Of a stretch of 64,000 nucleotides of DNA, positions 44,563 to 53,285 are shown piece after piece; the stretch's first letter is position 1; each line of letters begins with the position of its first letter. This DNA is from Vulcanococcus sp. (GTDB lineage Bacteria; Cyanobacteriota; Cyanobacteriia; PCC-6307; Cyanobiaceae), in NCBI GenBank assembly GCA_019264575.1, contig JAHUZV010000024.1:186001-250000 (forward strand), written 5' to 3'. The notes under the pieces were generated by a model. That model was not told the origin of the DNA and made no database searches. It saw only the letters and a program-made list of their open reading frames with translations. Made by a program: the position numbers and the translations under genes.

Positions 44563-45567
44563 TCAGTGCTGGATCTGATTAAGTTGCTGTTTGCTCCTCG
44601 TTAAAATAACCTCGGGCAGTGGGGCGTATCCCAGTCGCTCCGCATCATCTTGGCCGGACTGGCTAAGCATATAGCTCACGCTGATTCGTAGAGCTTCTCC
44701 CTTAGTTTGCTCAGGCTGCCTTGGAATCAGAACCCAAGCAAGGCTCACGATTGGATAGCCAGTTTTCGGATCGGGATTCTGACCCAATAGGCGTTCGTCA
44801 AGCTGAATGGTGCTGAGGGCTCTTGCTGTCTCGCGGGAGGTGGGCTGAAGAAATACGCCCGAACGAGAGGCAAGGGCAGCTGTTGAGAGGGGTTTGCCGA
44901 CATAGGCGGCTTCCACATATCCCAGGCTTCCTGGCGTATTACTCAGTGTCTGGATCATCGCCTCACTATCTGCGACAGGTTTTCCGGTCGGCCAGTTCAC
45001 CTTTAAACCTGCGCCAGGACCATGGCGCCAGCTTTCACTGAATGCCGACAACGTCGCTGTGAAGGTTGCTGTCGTGCCTGATGGTGATTCTCTGTGCAAC
45101 ACTTGAATCGGTTTTCTTTCGCAACCTAGCTCCACAAAATCACGAATCTTGCCCAGGAAAATATCTGCTAATTGTTGCCGTGTGAGTTGTAGTTTGCATC
45201 CAGGATAATTATATGCGATTGCGATGGCGCGTGCAGTGACGGGAAAAGCCAGTATTCCTCGTTTGGCTGTCTGAAACTGGTTAGAAGTCGGTGCGGTGTC
45301 CGTACCGGCGAAGTCGATTGCTCCTGAGAGGAAACGACGCATGCTTTCACCCGATCCCATGACTTGAAGATCGCCATTGATGTTGTTGTCTATGGCGAGT
45401 TGTGAGAACCATTGCCAGTAGGCGATGGCGATCGAGCTGCTGCTCGTTCCTTGCAGGATGATCCCAGCGGCATCGGCATTCTGTCGTTTCTCTGTCGGGC
45501 GACTACAGCTACTGATCATCAGGCTGCAGATCGCTAGTGAGGTCAGATGTTTCCACTTCATGGTCAA
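44563..45567 (-). CDS. PstS-like orphan substrate-binding lipoprotein
   Basis: A 334-residue periplasmic binding protein with a lipobox ISSC after a short hydrophobic signal, so it should be lipid-anchored. PstS motifs are visible: GSGESMRRFLSGAIDFAGTD, ESPSGTTATFTATLSAF and NTPGSLGYVEAAYVG. They place it in the phosphate-binding family, though the ligand-contact set was not checked residue by residue. No PstC, PstA or PstB is nearby. Its ATG overlaps the DUF4239 gene's stop by four bases, so the two proteins are co-translated. The gene is lower in GC than its surroundings. Confidence 0.8.
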   Translation of the reverse strand: MTMKWKHLTSLAICSLMISSCSRPTEKRQNADAAGIILQGTSSSSIAIAYWQWFSQLAIDNNINGDLQVMGSGESMRRFLSGAIDFAGTDTAPTSNQFQTAKRGILAFPVTARAIAIAYNYPGCKLQLTRQQLADIFLGKIRDFVELGCERKPIQVLHRESPSGTTATFTATLSAFSESWRHGPGAGLKVNWPTGKPVADSEAMIQTLSNTPGSLGYVEAAYVGKPLSTAALASRSGVFLQPTSRETARALSTIQLDERLLGQNPDPKTGYPIVSLAWVLIPRQPEQTKGEALRISVSYMLSQSGQDDAERLGYAPLPEVILTRSKQQLNQIQH

Positions 45568-46325
45568 ATACTGCGGGCGAGTACCGCGCGGAACGGACTT
45601 GTCATGTCGAAAAGACCATAGGCAATAGGATTAGAGTAGATAAACAGCATCACTGCTGGTATCGGTGCCGACATGAGTAGAATGGCTGTCAGCCAAACTG
45701 TTGTCCACTTTCCATTGTGGACAAGATAAGAAAGTAAAGTTAGCGCAAAATACATCACTCCAATTGCCAGCCACAGCCGCAACGGATTTCCTTGGCTTGA
45801 TAAAGACAAGCGCCTTTCACGAGCGTCCACGAGATCAAAGCCGAAATCATTGGCTTTTCGCAGGTAATTGGCTGACTCTGGTGTCGTTGGTGCCGATGAG
45901 GGTAGTGCCGCTTCCGGGGATGAGAGGAAATCCCGTAGCCGATCGATGGCTTCCTGTGTGATGTCGTTCCTTTCCCCTCGTTTCATCGACTTGGCTTCGT
46001 CTTCTGCGATAGATTTTGTGTAGTTATAGAGAAGCCGTCGCCCCTCGATTCGTTGTTCAGGTGGTAGTACGAACATTACAGCCCCAAGCTTATTGAGTGT
46101 CACGACTTCCTGGGTAACTGCCGTACGCAGGTTGTTCATCTGGAAGATGACGTTGGAGAGAAGAAATGCCGTTGTGAAAATGTATAAAGAGCCCATCGGG
46201 CTTAGAAGGCTCGACTGGATTGCTATCGCTGAACGACTCTTGATCCACTTTGCTAAACCGAAGGCGGCTGCAGTAAGGATAAAGAAAACTGCGTAGAGAA
46301 ATGCGACGCTACTGTTTGCTGGCAA
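45564..46325 (-). CDS. DUF4239 (bestrophin-like) membrane protein
   Basis: A 253-residue protein with four helices: about 7-28, 43-63 (LYIFTTAFLLSNVIFQMNN), 182-204 and 208-229. A long soluble loop lies in between (about 64-180) with helical LRTAVTQEVVTLNKLGAVMF and many acidic residues. The pattern fits DUF4239, whose relatives resemble anion-channel-type bestrophins. It lies between two orphan binding proteins: the upstream one stops 17 bases before it, and the PstS-like start overlaps its stop. Confidence 0.75.
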   Translation of the reverse strand: MPANSSVAFLYAVFFILTAAAFGLAKWIKSRSAIAIQSSLLSPMGSLYIFTTAFLLSNVIFQMNNLRTAVTQEVVTLNKLGAVMFVLPPEQRIEGRRLLYNYTKSIAEDEAKSMKRGERNDITQEAIDRLRDFLSSPEAALPSSAPTTPESANYLRKANDFGFDLVDARERRLSLSSQGNPLRLWLAIGVMYFALTLLSYLVHNGKWTTVWLTAILLMSAPIPAVMLFIYSNPIAYGLFDMTSPFRAVLARSI

Positions 46326-46342
46326 TGTGTTTGGCTCCAGGA

Positions 46343-47527
46343 TTAATGAATGTAGGCCCCGTTTTCACCCATTAGAAACGTGAGCTGAACAAAGTCGCTG
46401 CCGTTGTGATTGTTTTCCGAGAACGTCAGCTTGTAATCGCCGAGATCTACTTCTTTCGATGACTCTAAGCTTTTGATGAGTTTTTCGCGCGTCGGATTGG
46501 CCCCTGCTTTGTCGAGTGCCTGTACAAGCACTCTTGCCGCTATGTAGCCCTCGAGGCTGGCGAAATCGTACATAACTTGTTGGTCTTGTTTGCGAACAGC
46601 GCTTTGATAGTCGCGGATTAAATCGAGGCGCGCGTTCCAGGGGTAGGGGACAACTTGGCTGACCCCGATGGAATGTCGAAGATTAGGTGGTAGGTTCTGG
46701 GCATTGCTATTGCTGTGGGTCATGATTTGAGCGGTACTGCCACGCTCTCGTAGCTTGCGAATGAGGCTGGGTATTGGTGGATAAGCTGTCAGGATTAGGA
46801 GTCCTTTGGGCTTGCTCAAGGCAACTTGCCTAGCTACTTCGTCGGTTTCGGAGGAGTTGCGATCGATGGGGACGGAGATAATTGGTTTGAGCCCAAGCCG
46901 CTGTAGGGCCGCCTTGGCACCTTCAAGCGCGTCTAGTCCGAAGGAGTCGTTTTGGTAAACGATTGCGATCGCGTCTTTGCCAAAACGTACAAGATGCTTC
47001 ACGAGGACTTCCATCTCTTCGTGGTAGCTGGCTCGTACGTTGAAGATTAACTTGTTGAAGGGTTCTCTGATGATCTGTGCACCTGTTGTTGGGGCGATAA
47101 GCGGTGCTCTTGCCTTTTCAATCAAAGGCAATGCTGCCTGGGTGGTTGGGGTTCCCCAATAACCAAAGAGGGCAAAAACATTATCTCTTCTTAGAAAGTG
47201 TTCGGTATTTTTGCGTGTTTTTTCTGGTGTGTAAGCGTCATCGCGGTAAATCATTACGATTTGGCGTCCATGGATTCCTCCATGAGCATTCACTTCGTTG
47301 AATGCATCGTGGGCTCCTTGTCGGAATCGCTTCGCAATTCCGCTCGAGGCGGAACTAAAGGGTGCTGATTGGCCGATGAGGATTGCTCGAGGACTGATCC
47401 CTGGCTCGCTTGCCTGGGCTGGGGGTGGTTTGAGGGCTAGTGCTATCAAGCTCAGCCAGGCTATGGCTAATCGCGATAGGCGCTCAGGTCTTGACTGAGC
47501 ATTTTGCTTGTCGTTCCTGTGGTTCAT
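46343..47527 (-). CDS. LivJ/UrtA-type orphan substrate-binding protein
   Basis: A 394-residue type I periplasmic binding protein with a signal peptide (SRLAIAWLSLIALALKPPPAQA, cut near QAS). The mature start ILIGQSAPFSSASSGIAKRF, NAHGGIHGRQIVMIYRDDAY and ALFGYWGTPTTQAALPLIEK match the branched-chain amino-acid/urea receptor family. No permease or ATPase accompanies it. It is first in a three-gene unit with DUF4239 and the PstS-like protein. Some sampled 60-base stretches are only about 35 percent GC, unlike the rest of the window. Confidence 0.85.
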   Translation of the reverse strand: MNHRNDKQNAQSRPERLSRLAIAWLSLIALALKPPPAQASEPGISPRAILIGQSAPFSSASSGIAKRFRQGAHDAFNEVNAHGGIHGRQIVMIYRDDAYTPEKTRKNTEHFLRRDNVFALFGYWGTPTTQAALPLIEKARAPLIAPTTGAQIIREPFNKLIFNVRASYHEEMEVLVKHLVRFGKDAIAIVYQNDSFGLDALEGAKAALQRLGLKPIISVPIDRNSSETDEVARQVALSKPKGLLILTAYPPIPSLIRKLRERGSTAQIMTHSNSNAQNLPPNLRHSIGVSQVVPYPWNARLDLIRDYQSAVRKQDQQVMYDFASLEGYIAARVLVQALDKAGANPTREKLIKSLESSKEVDLGDYKLTFSENNHNGSDFVQLTFLMGENGAYIH

Positions 47528-47668
47528 GCTCTTGACCTCATCACTTTGCCCTGTCGTATCGCATTAGTTGTTCCTCAATGATGGGTGTAGCTGCAGCAAG
47601 TTGCAACGTGTTGATTCCTGTTCTGGTAAGACGCTGATCCGATTTCGATCGTTCGTCGATGTTCGTCC

Positions 47669-50600
47669 TCACACCGCCAGCACAGCCTCGTTTTTGGCTT
47701 TGAGCTGCTCGGCGCGCTGGGCATCGGTGAGGCCATCGGCGCCTGGGATCTGCTCCGCCATCTGCTTGAGCCAGGTCATCAGCTCCTCCACCTGCTTCTC
47801 CATTGGCAGCACCCCGAGGCCCCGCGCCAGCACTTTGGAGGTGGTGCCGGAGCCGGCCTGGAACACCAGCCGGCCGTGCAGGTGCTGCGGCAGGCCCTGG
47901 CGCAGCAGCCGGAAGGCGGGCTCCTCCATCGGCGTTTCCAGGGCGATGTTGGGTTTCTCCGGTTTGATGCGCGAGAAGCCGCAGCGCTTGGCCAGTAGCT
48001 TCAGCTCCATCAGCTGCAGCAGGGAGATCACCGGCGCGGGGATGGCGCCATAGCGATCTACCCAGTCGGTCGCCAGCTGCAGCAGAGCATCTGGGCTGCT
48101 GCAGTCGGCCGCGGCGCGGTAAGCGGCCATTTTCTCGTCGTTGTCTGAGATCCAGTCGCCAGGGATGAAGGCGGTGATCGGCAGATCGATCTGGGTGTCG
48201 TCCACGGCTGGTATGTCCTGCCCCTGGATCTCGGCGAGGGATTCCTGGAGCATCTCCATGTAAAGATCGAAGCCGATGGTTTCCATCTGGCCGCTCTGCT
48301 CCACGCCCAGCAGGTTGCCCACACCCCGAATCTCCATGTCGCGCATGGCGAGTTGGTAGCCGCTGCCCAGCTGCGCAAATTCCTGGATCGCCCGCAGCCG
48401 CTGCCGCGCTGCTTCGCTCAAGGAGGCATCACCGGGATAGAAGAGCCAGGCATGGGCCTGGATGCCGCTGCGGCCCACGCGGCCGCGCAGTTGATACAGC
48501 TGGGCCAGGCCGAATTTGTGGGCGTCTTCGATCAGGATCGTGTTGACGCGTGGGATGTCGAGGCCGCTCTCCACGATCGTGGTGCAAAGCATCAGATCGG
48601 CTTCACCGGCGTTGAAAGCCACCATCGCGCTCTCCAGCTCGCCCTCGGCCATCTGGCCGTGGGCCACCAGCAGCCGCAGGCCCGGGATCATCAGCCGCAG
48701 CCGCTCGGCCACTTCGTCGATGCCTTCCACCCGCGGCACCACGTAGAAGATCTGACCGCCGCGATCGAGCTCCTGGCGAATGGCGCTGCGTACGGCTTCT
48801 TCGTCTAACGCGGCGAGGTGGGTTTTGATCGGACGGCGCAGCGGCGGCGGCGTGGTGATCAGGCTCATCTCGCGCACGCCCGAGAGGCTCATGTAGAGGG
48901 TGCGCGGGATGGGCGTTGCCGACAGCGTCAATACGTCGACGTCTTTGCGCAGGGCCTTGATCTTTTCCTTCTGGTTCACGCCGAAGCGCTGCTCCTCGTC
49001 CACCACCAGTAGGCCCAGCTCTTTGAACGTGGTGCTCTTGCCCAGCAGCTGGTGGGTTCCCACCACCACATCCACGGTGCCTTCCACGAGGCCCTCCTGG
49101 ATTGCCTTGCGTTCGCCGGTGGTGCGGAAGCGATTCAGCAGGCTCACCTTGATCGGATAGGGAGCAAACCGCTCTGACAGGGAGCGCCAGTGCTGCTGCG
49201 CCAGAACCGTGGTGGGCGCCAGCATCGCCACCTGTTTGCCGGCCGTCACCGCTTTAAAGATGGCGCGGATCGCCACTTCGGTTTTGCCGAAGCCCACATC
49301 GCCGCACACCAGCCGGTCCATGGGTTGGGGCTTCTCCATATCGCGCTTCACATCGGCGATCGCCTTGAGCTGATCGGGTGTGGGTTCGTAAGGGAACGAC
49401 TCCTCCAGTTCGCTTTGCCAGGGGCCATCGGCGGGGAAACAGAAGCCCGCGGCCTGGTGGCGCTCGGCATACAGCTTCACCAGATCGAGTGCCACCTTGC
49501 GCACGGCCTTGCGCGCCCGCTCCTTGGCCTTGCTCCAGGCCGTGCCGCCCATGCGGTTGAGATCGGGCGGCTGCTCGGTGGTGGCGCGGTAGCGGCCAAG
49601 GCTGCCCAGCTGATCGGCGGCCACCCGCAGCAGGCCATCGGCGTACTGCACCACGAGGTAGTCGCGCGATTCACCGCTGATCGCCAGCTTCTCGAGCTTG
49701 AGGAACTTGCCGATGCCGTGGTTGCGGTGCACCACGAAATCGCCGGGGCGCATCTTGTTGGGATCCACCGTGCGGCTGGCGGCCTTGCGGCGGCGGCGCA
49801 CGTATCCCGTGGCCGTGAGCGATTGCTGGCCGAAGAATTCCCGGTCTGTGATCAGCGCCAGCTTCCAAGCCGGCAGCTGAAGGCCTTCGAGCCCAGCGGT
49901 GCCCTTGGTTTTGAGGGCCACGGGGGTGTTCTGCTCGATCAGCCGATCGATCGAGGCCACATCGCCCGGGTTGGGTACGAAGCGGCTGATGCAGTCGTGC
50001 TCCTCCAGCAGCGCCACGGCCCGAGTGGGCTGTGCTGAGAGCAGCCACACCTTCGCCTTGTCCCGCTGGAAGCCCTTGATCAGCTCAGCGAGCTTGCCGA
50101 ATTGATTCGGATAGGCCGGCACCGGCCGGCTGGCCAGATCGAAGCTGTTGGCATGGCTATCGCTCTCATGCAGCTCCGCCAGATCGAAACCGGCGAAGGC
50201 CTCGGTGGTGGCAAGCGCTTGCTCGGGCGGCCGGTGCAGCACCGCCGGCAGCTCCACGCCCAGCTCGGCGCTCACTTCGCTGTGGTGGTCGCTGGCGTGA
50301 TCGAACCACTGCTGGCCGTGGGCCAGGCAATGGCGCCGTTCATCCACGGCGATCAGGGTGTTGGCGGGGAGATAGCTGACTAGTGAGGCCGGCTCATTCC
50401 AGGCCAGGCCCATCAGCCGCCGCATGCCTTCGGGCGTCCCGCCCTCTAGCAGTTGCTCGAGCGCTTCCGGGCTCAGCAGCTGATCCAGCCCATCGGGCAT
50501 CTCGTCGCGCAGCGCTGCCGCGATCAGCGGGCCGTAGCCGCTGGGGGTGAGGCGCACCACCTCGATCGGATCGAGGGAACGCTGGCTGGCGGGATCGAAT

Positions 50601-51226
50601 TCCCGCAGCTTCTCCAGCTCCTCCCCGAAAAATTCCAGACGCACCGGCAGCTCAGCGCTCACCGGGAACACATCCACGATGTCGCCGCGGCGGCTCCAGC
50701 TGCCCTCTTGCTCGATCGCGGTGACGCGCTCGTATCCCAGGCGCGTCAGCGTTTCGCCCAGCTGCTCGAGATCCACCGTGTCGCCTTTACGCAGGCTCAG
50801 GCACTGGGCCTTGAGGGCTGCCGGTGGCGGCAGATGCGGTTGCAGGGCCCGTTCGGTGGCCACGATCGCCAGCCGCTGGCTGCTGGTCTCATCCAGCAGT
50901 TCGCTGAGCACCTGCAGCTGCCCCCAGGTGATCTCGCTGGTGGGATCAAAGGGCTCATAAGGGCTGCCTTCGCTCGTGGGATAGAGCTGAGCGCTGCTCC
51001 AGCCCATCAACTCGAGCAGCGCCGCCCAGCGGCCCGCTTCCTCCAGGGTGGGCACCAGCACCAGCAAAGGCGCCTCGGCCGCGGCCGCCAGGGCGCTGCT
51101 TACCAGGGCCCTGGCTCCCCGCCCGGCACCGCTCAACCGCAGCCGCTCCGGCCGCTGGCTGCGCTGCAGCACCTCGCCCGTGAGCGGAGCCTGCTGCAGC
51201 TGGCGCACCAGGGCGGTGAGGGGCAT
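47669..51226 (-). CDS. mfd: transcription-repair coupling factor
   Basis: Releases RNA polymerase stalled at DNA damage and recruits the UvrABC system. The 1185-residue product has the UvrB-like N-terminal part (LVLVPTLEEAGRWAALLE), the RNA-polymerase-interaction domain (KMRPGDFVVHRNHGIGKF), and the motor with Walker A VCGDVGFGKTEVAIRA, DEEQRFGV in motif II and the translocation region ESGLDIPRVNTILIEDAH. The start MPLTALVRQLQQAP matches the family; the longer open frame (to 51448) lies over the divergent HEAIH-protein gene. Confidence 0.96.
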   Translation of the reverse strand: MPLTALVRQLQQAPLTGEVLQRSQRPERLRLSGAGRGARALVSSALAAAAEAPLLVLVPTLEEAGRWAALLELMGWSSAQLYPTSEGSPYEPFDPTSEITWGQLQVLSELLDETSSQRLAIVATERALQPHLPPPAALKAQCLSLRKGDTVDLEQLGETLTRLGYERVTAIEQEGSWSRRGDIVDVFPVSAELPVRLEFFGEELEKLREFDPASQRSLDPIEVVRLTPSGYGPLIAAALRDEMPDGLDQLLSPEALEQLLEGGTPEGMRRLMGLAWNEPASLVSYLPANTLIAVDERRHCLAHGQQWFDHASDHHSEVSAELGVELPAVLHRPPEQALATTEAFAGFDLAELHESDSHANSFDLASRPVPAYPNQFGKLAELIKGFQRDKAKVWLLSAQPTRAVALLEEHDCISRFVPNPGDVASIDRLIEQNTPVALKTKGTAGLEGLQLPAWKLALITDREFFGQQSLTATGYVRRRRKAASRTVDPNKMRPGDFVVHRNHGIGKFLKLEKLAISGESRDYLVVQYADGLLRVAADQLGSLGRYRATTEQPPDLNRMGGTAWSKAKERARKAVRKVALDLVKLYAERHQAAGFCFPADGPWQSELEESFPYEPTPDQLKAIADVKRDMEKPQPMDRLVCGDVGFGKTEVAIRAIFKAVTAGKQVAMLAPTTVLAQQHWRSLSERFAPYPIKVSLLNRFRTTGERKAIQEGLVEGTVDVVVGTHQLLGKSTTFKELGLLVVDEEQRFGVNQKEKIKALRKDVDVLTLSATPIPRTLYMSLSGVREMSLITTPPPLRRPIKTHLAALDEEAVRSAIRQELDRGGQIFYVVPRVEGIDEVAERLRLMIPGLRLLVAHGQMAEGELESAMVAFNAGEADLMLCTTIVESGLDIPRVNTILIEDAHKFGLAQLYQLRGRVGRSGIQAHAWLFYPGDASLSEAARQRLRAIQEFAQLGSGYQLAMRDMEIRGVGNLLGVEQSGQMETIGFDLYMEMLQESLAEIQGQDIPAVDDTQIDLPITAFIPGDWISDNDEKMAAYRAAADCSSPDALLQLATDWVDRYGAIPAPVISLLQLMELKLLAKRCGFSRIKPEKPNIALETPMEEPAFRLLRQGLPQHLHGRLVFQAGSGTTSKVLARGLGVLPMEKQVEELMTWLKQMAEQIPGADGLTDAQRAEQLKAKNEAVLAV

Positions 51227-51270
51227 GGAGCTCAATCGGCACAGCGAGGCATCCTCGCAAGAATGGGTGG

Positions 51271-52059
51271 ATGGCCAGCGCTTCTCCTCGCCTCGGTTGC
51301 CTGAGCAAGGTTGCAGCGCTGGCTCTGTTGTTGGCGGCTGGCGCGGCTCTGAGCCGTCTGGCGGAGCGCCGTGACGCTCTGCATGGCGCATCGGCACCAG
51401 CCGCCGAGGGCGTTTTGACGCAGCGTCCCAACCCCGAAGCCCTGGCATCCAGTGGTGATTTCGTACTCACCCCGGAGCGCGAGTCAGGTCTCTTCGCTCA
51501 GCTGGTGGCCGGTGATCAGGCCTGGGTGCCGCGGGCAGAGCCGATCCCAGGCGGGGGTACCCGCTATGTGTATCAAAAACGCCCGGATGATCAGCCGCTC
51601 ACGCTGGAGCAGATCAAGGCCTTGATGCGTGATCCGCCGACGTTCGCGATGGAGCAATCGGTGATCCGCCAGTTGCTCAGCCAGATGCGGCACTCGGGTG
51701 TGACGGTGCTGCTCGGCCCGCCCCGCAAGCAGGGTGCAGCGGGGGAATGGGATCCGGCCCGAGGCGTTTTGCGGATTCGGCCCGATATCCCCTCGAAAGG
51801 CAGCCGTGAATTTGTTCGGGTGCTCAACCACGAAGCTATTCACGTGGCTCAGAGCTGTCGCAACGGGGCCCTCAGCGCCCATCCGAAGTTGCTCGGCTTA
51901 TCGCGGCAGGTGCAGGGTGCAGCGCGGCGCCATCTCCAGGAGCCCCTCTACCGCAACAGCAGTGCTCTGGAGCGGGCTTTGGAGGAAGAGGCCTACGCGA
52001 ACCAGGACAACCTGCAGCTCGGTGTTTGGCTGATCACGGCGCATTGCCGTGTGGGGTAG
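51271..52059 (+). CDS. secreted HEAIH-motif protein (possible metallopeptidase), 262 aa
   Basis: Begins with a signal or anchor (about residues 10-29). The body has no known domain, but residues 187-191 are HEAIH inside LNHEAIHVAQSC, the zinc-binding HExxH pattern. An acidic helix LERALEEEAYANQ (E238-E240) follows about 48 residues later and could give a third ligand. A cysteine sits directly after the motif. Conserved-hypothetical in the group as far as I recall. Protease activity is inference. It is divergent from mfd and converges with the next gene, overlapping by 26 bases. Confidence 0.6.
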   Translation: MASASPRLGCLSKVAALALLLAAGAALSRLAERRDALHGASAPAAEGVLTQRPNPEALASSGDFVLTPERESGLFAQLVAGDQAWVPRAEPIPGGGTRYVYQKRPDDQPLTLEQIKALMRDPPTFAMEQSVIRQLLSQMRHSGVTVLLGPPRKQGAAGEWDPARGVLRIRPDIPSKGSREFVRVLNHEAIHVAQSCRNGALSAHPKLLGLSRQVQGAARRHLQEPLYRNSSALERALEEEAYANQDNLQLGVWLITAHCRVG

Positions 52060-52417
52060 TGCATCCCTCCAGTACGCAGAAGCCACCCTCCAGATGCAAC
52101 TGCCCTGCGAGCGCACCATCCAGCAGCTGAACACGTATCGGGGCCTGGGCGTCGCTGGGTAGGGCACCGGCGTAGTGGCCATGGGCAATGCCGCGGGCCC
52201 AACCCCTCCCGCCGGAAACGGCGGCGCTGCGCGGCGAAAGCCACACCAGGCGATGGGGGGCCAGCTCCACTGCGGCTTGCGCGGACTCCCCGACTGCGGG
52301 TTGACGGCCCAAACGCCAGGCGCGGCAATAGTCGCCGTTTTCGAGCAGTAAGTCGAAGTGGCAGCCGCTGGGATCGTCGGGGGCGCCGGTGTGCTCCAGC
52401 AGGGCGTAGCGGGGCAT
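52034..52417 (-). CDS. stand-alone LigD phosphoesterase-like (DNA polymerase ligase N) protein
   Basis: A 127-residue protein. RYALLEHTGAPDDP followed by HFDLLLENG, later HRLVWL, VSGGRGWARGIAHGHYAG and VQLLDGALAGQLHLE, follow the order of the 3'-phosphoesterase domain in bacterial LigD (HxD near HYDLRLE, then EGxY, then LxGxLxGR). Some catalytic residues are not clearly kept. No ligase or polymerase domain is attached and no Ku gene is in view, so the role in end repair is uncertain. Confidence 0.5.
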   Translation of the reverse strand: MPRYALLEHTGAPDDPSGCHFDLLLENGDYCRAWRLGRQPAVGESAQAAVELAPHRLVWLSPRSAAVSGGRGWARGIAHGHYAGALPSDAQAPIRVQLLDGALAGQLHLEGGFCVLEGCTTPHGNAP

Positions 52418-52425
52418 GGGCTGGC

Positions 52426-53223
52426 TCAGGCCTCTACCGGGCTCATCAGCGACTCCTCCAACAGCATGTTGAACTGCAGGAGCTGCTCATCGCTCAGCTG
52501 CTGTCGGCTGCTTAGTTGGAACTGCTGCTCCAGCAGCTGCCGGCCGCGCGCTGCATCCCACTGCAGGCTGCGCAGCAGTTGATCGGATTGCTCGAGCAGG
52601 TCTTTGCGGCGCAGGGGTACCGGTGCGCTGTTGGGATCCGATCCAGTGCTCAGGTTGCGCAGGCAGCGCAGGTAGCTCACCAGATCGGCATAGGCCGTCA
52701 GCCGATTGCGGCTGGGATGGCCGAAGGCCCTTTGCAGGTACTTCCCCTCCTGGCTGCGATCCCAGCCGATGCGCTGCAGTTGCACATCGAGCTCCGCTAG
52801 CTCATCGCTCCAGTCATCGGGATCGGCTGGGGGTTCCACGCTTGCTGCTGGGGGCAAGGGTTCGGCCGTGGGGACTGGTTCGCTGCTGCTGAACAGGCTG
52901 GGCTGGGGCGGCTCTTGCGGCTCTGGGCCTTCGTTCTCAACCTCCGGGGGTGGTGCGGGGGTGGACGCTGGCCGGATCACCGGATGGCGAACCGCCGCAT
53001 TTGCCGCTGGCGCTGCCGCGGGTCCTGGGGCTACAGCCGTGGGGGCTGCGGCCAGGCGCTGCTGCAACCGGGCGATCGCCCGCTCTTCCGCGTCTTCAGC
53101 GCCGGCGGCTTCACCGAGGGCACTGCCTAGGCAGCTGTTGCCCTGCCAAGCGCTCACCTGCACCACCCGCTGGCCGGGCTCGGCGTGCACGAGCCTCACC
53201 TTCAGTACCGGTGGGGTCTGCAT
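52426..53223 (-). CDS. conserved hypothetical protein with low-complexity centre, 265 aa
   Basis: Residues 1-60 form a compact domain (VLKVRLVHAEPGQRVVQVSA), and about 61-135 are Pro/Ala/Glu-rich and disordered. The C-terminal 120 residues are helical (LAELDVQLQRIGWDRSQEGK; AFGHPSRNRLTAYADLVSYL). I do not recognise the family; the C-terminal region looks conserved by composition. It lies 8 bases upstream of the LigD-like gene on the same strand. Confidence 0.65.
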   Translation of the reverse strand: MQTPPVLKVRLVHAEPGQRVVQVSAWQGNSCLGSALGEAAGAEDAEERAIARLQQRLAAAPTAVAPGPAAAPAANAAVRHPVIRPASTPAPPPEVENEGPEPQEPPQPSLFSSSEPVPTAEPLPPAASVEPPADPDDWSDELAELDVQLQRIGWDRSQEGKYLQRAFGHPSRNRLTAYADLVSYLRCLRNLSTGSDPNSAPVPLRRKDLLEQSDQLLRSLQWDAARGRQLLEQQFQLSSRQQLSDEQLLQFNMLLEESLMSPVEA

Positions 53224-53285
53224 CAGCGGGGCGGGGCGTTGATCGTTTCTAGACTGCCTGCTTCAGGAATCCTCTGCACGGCGCA

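Noticed and set aside
51227..51448. Extended N-terminus of mfd
   Set aside because: It lies over the divergent HEAIH-protein gene and is not like Mfd N-termini.
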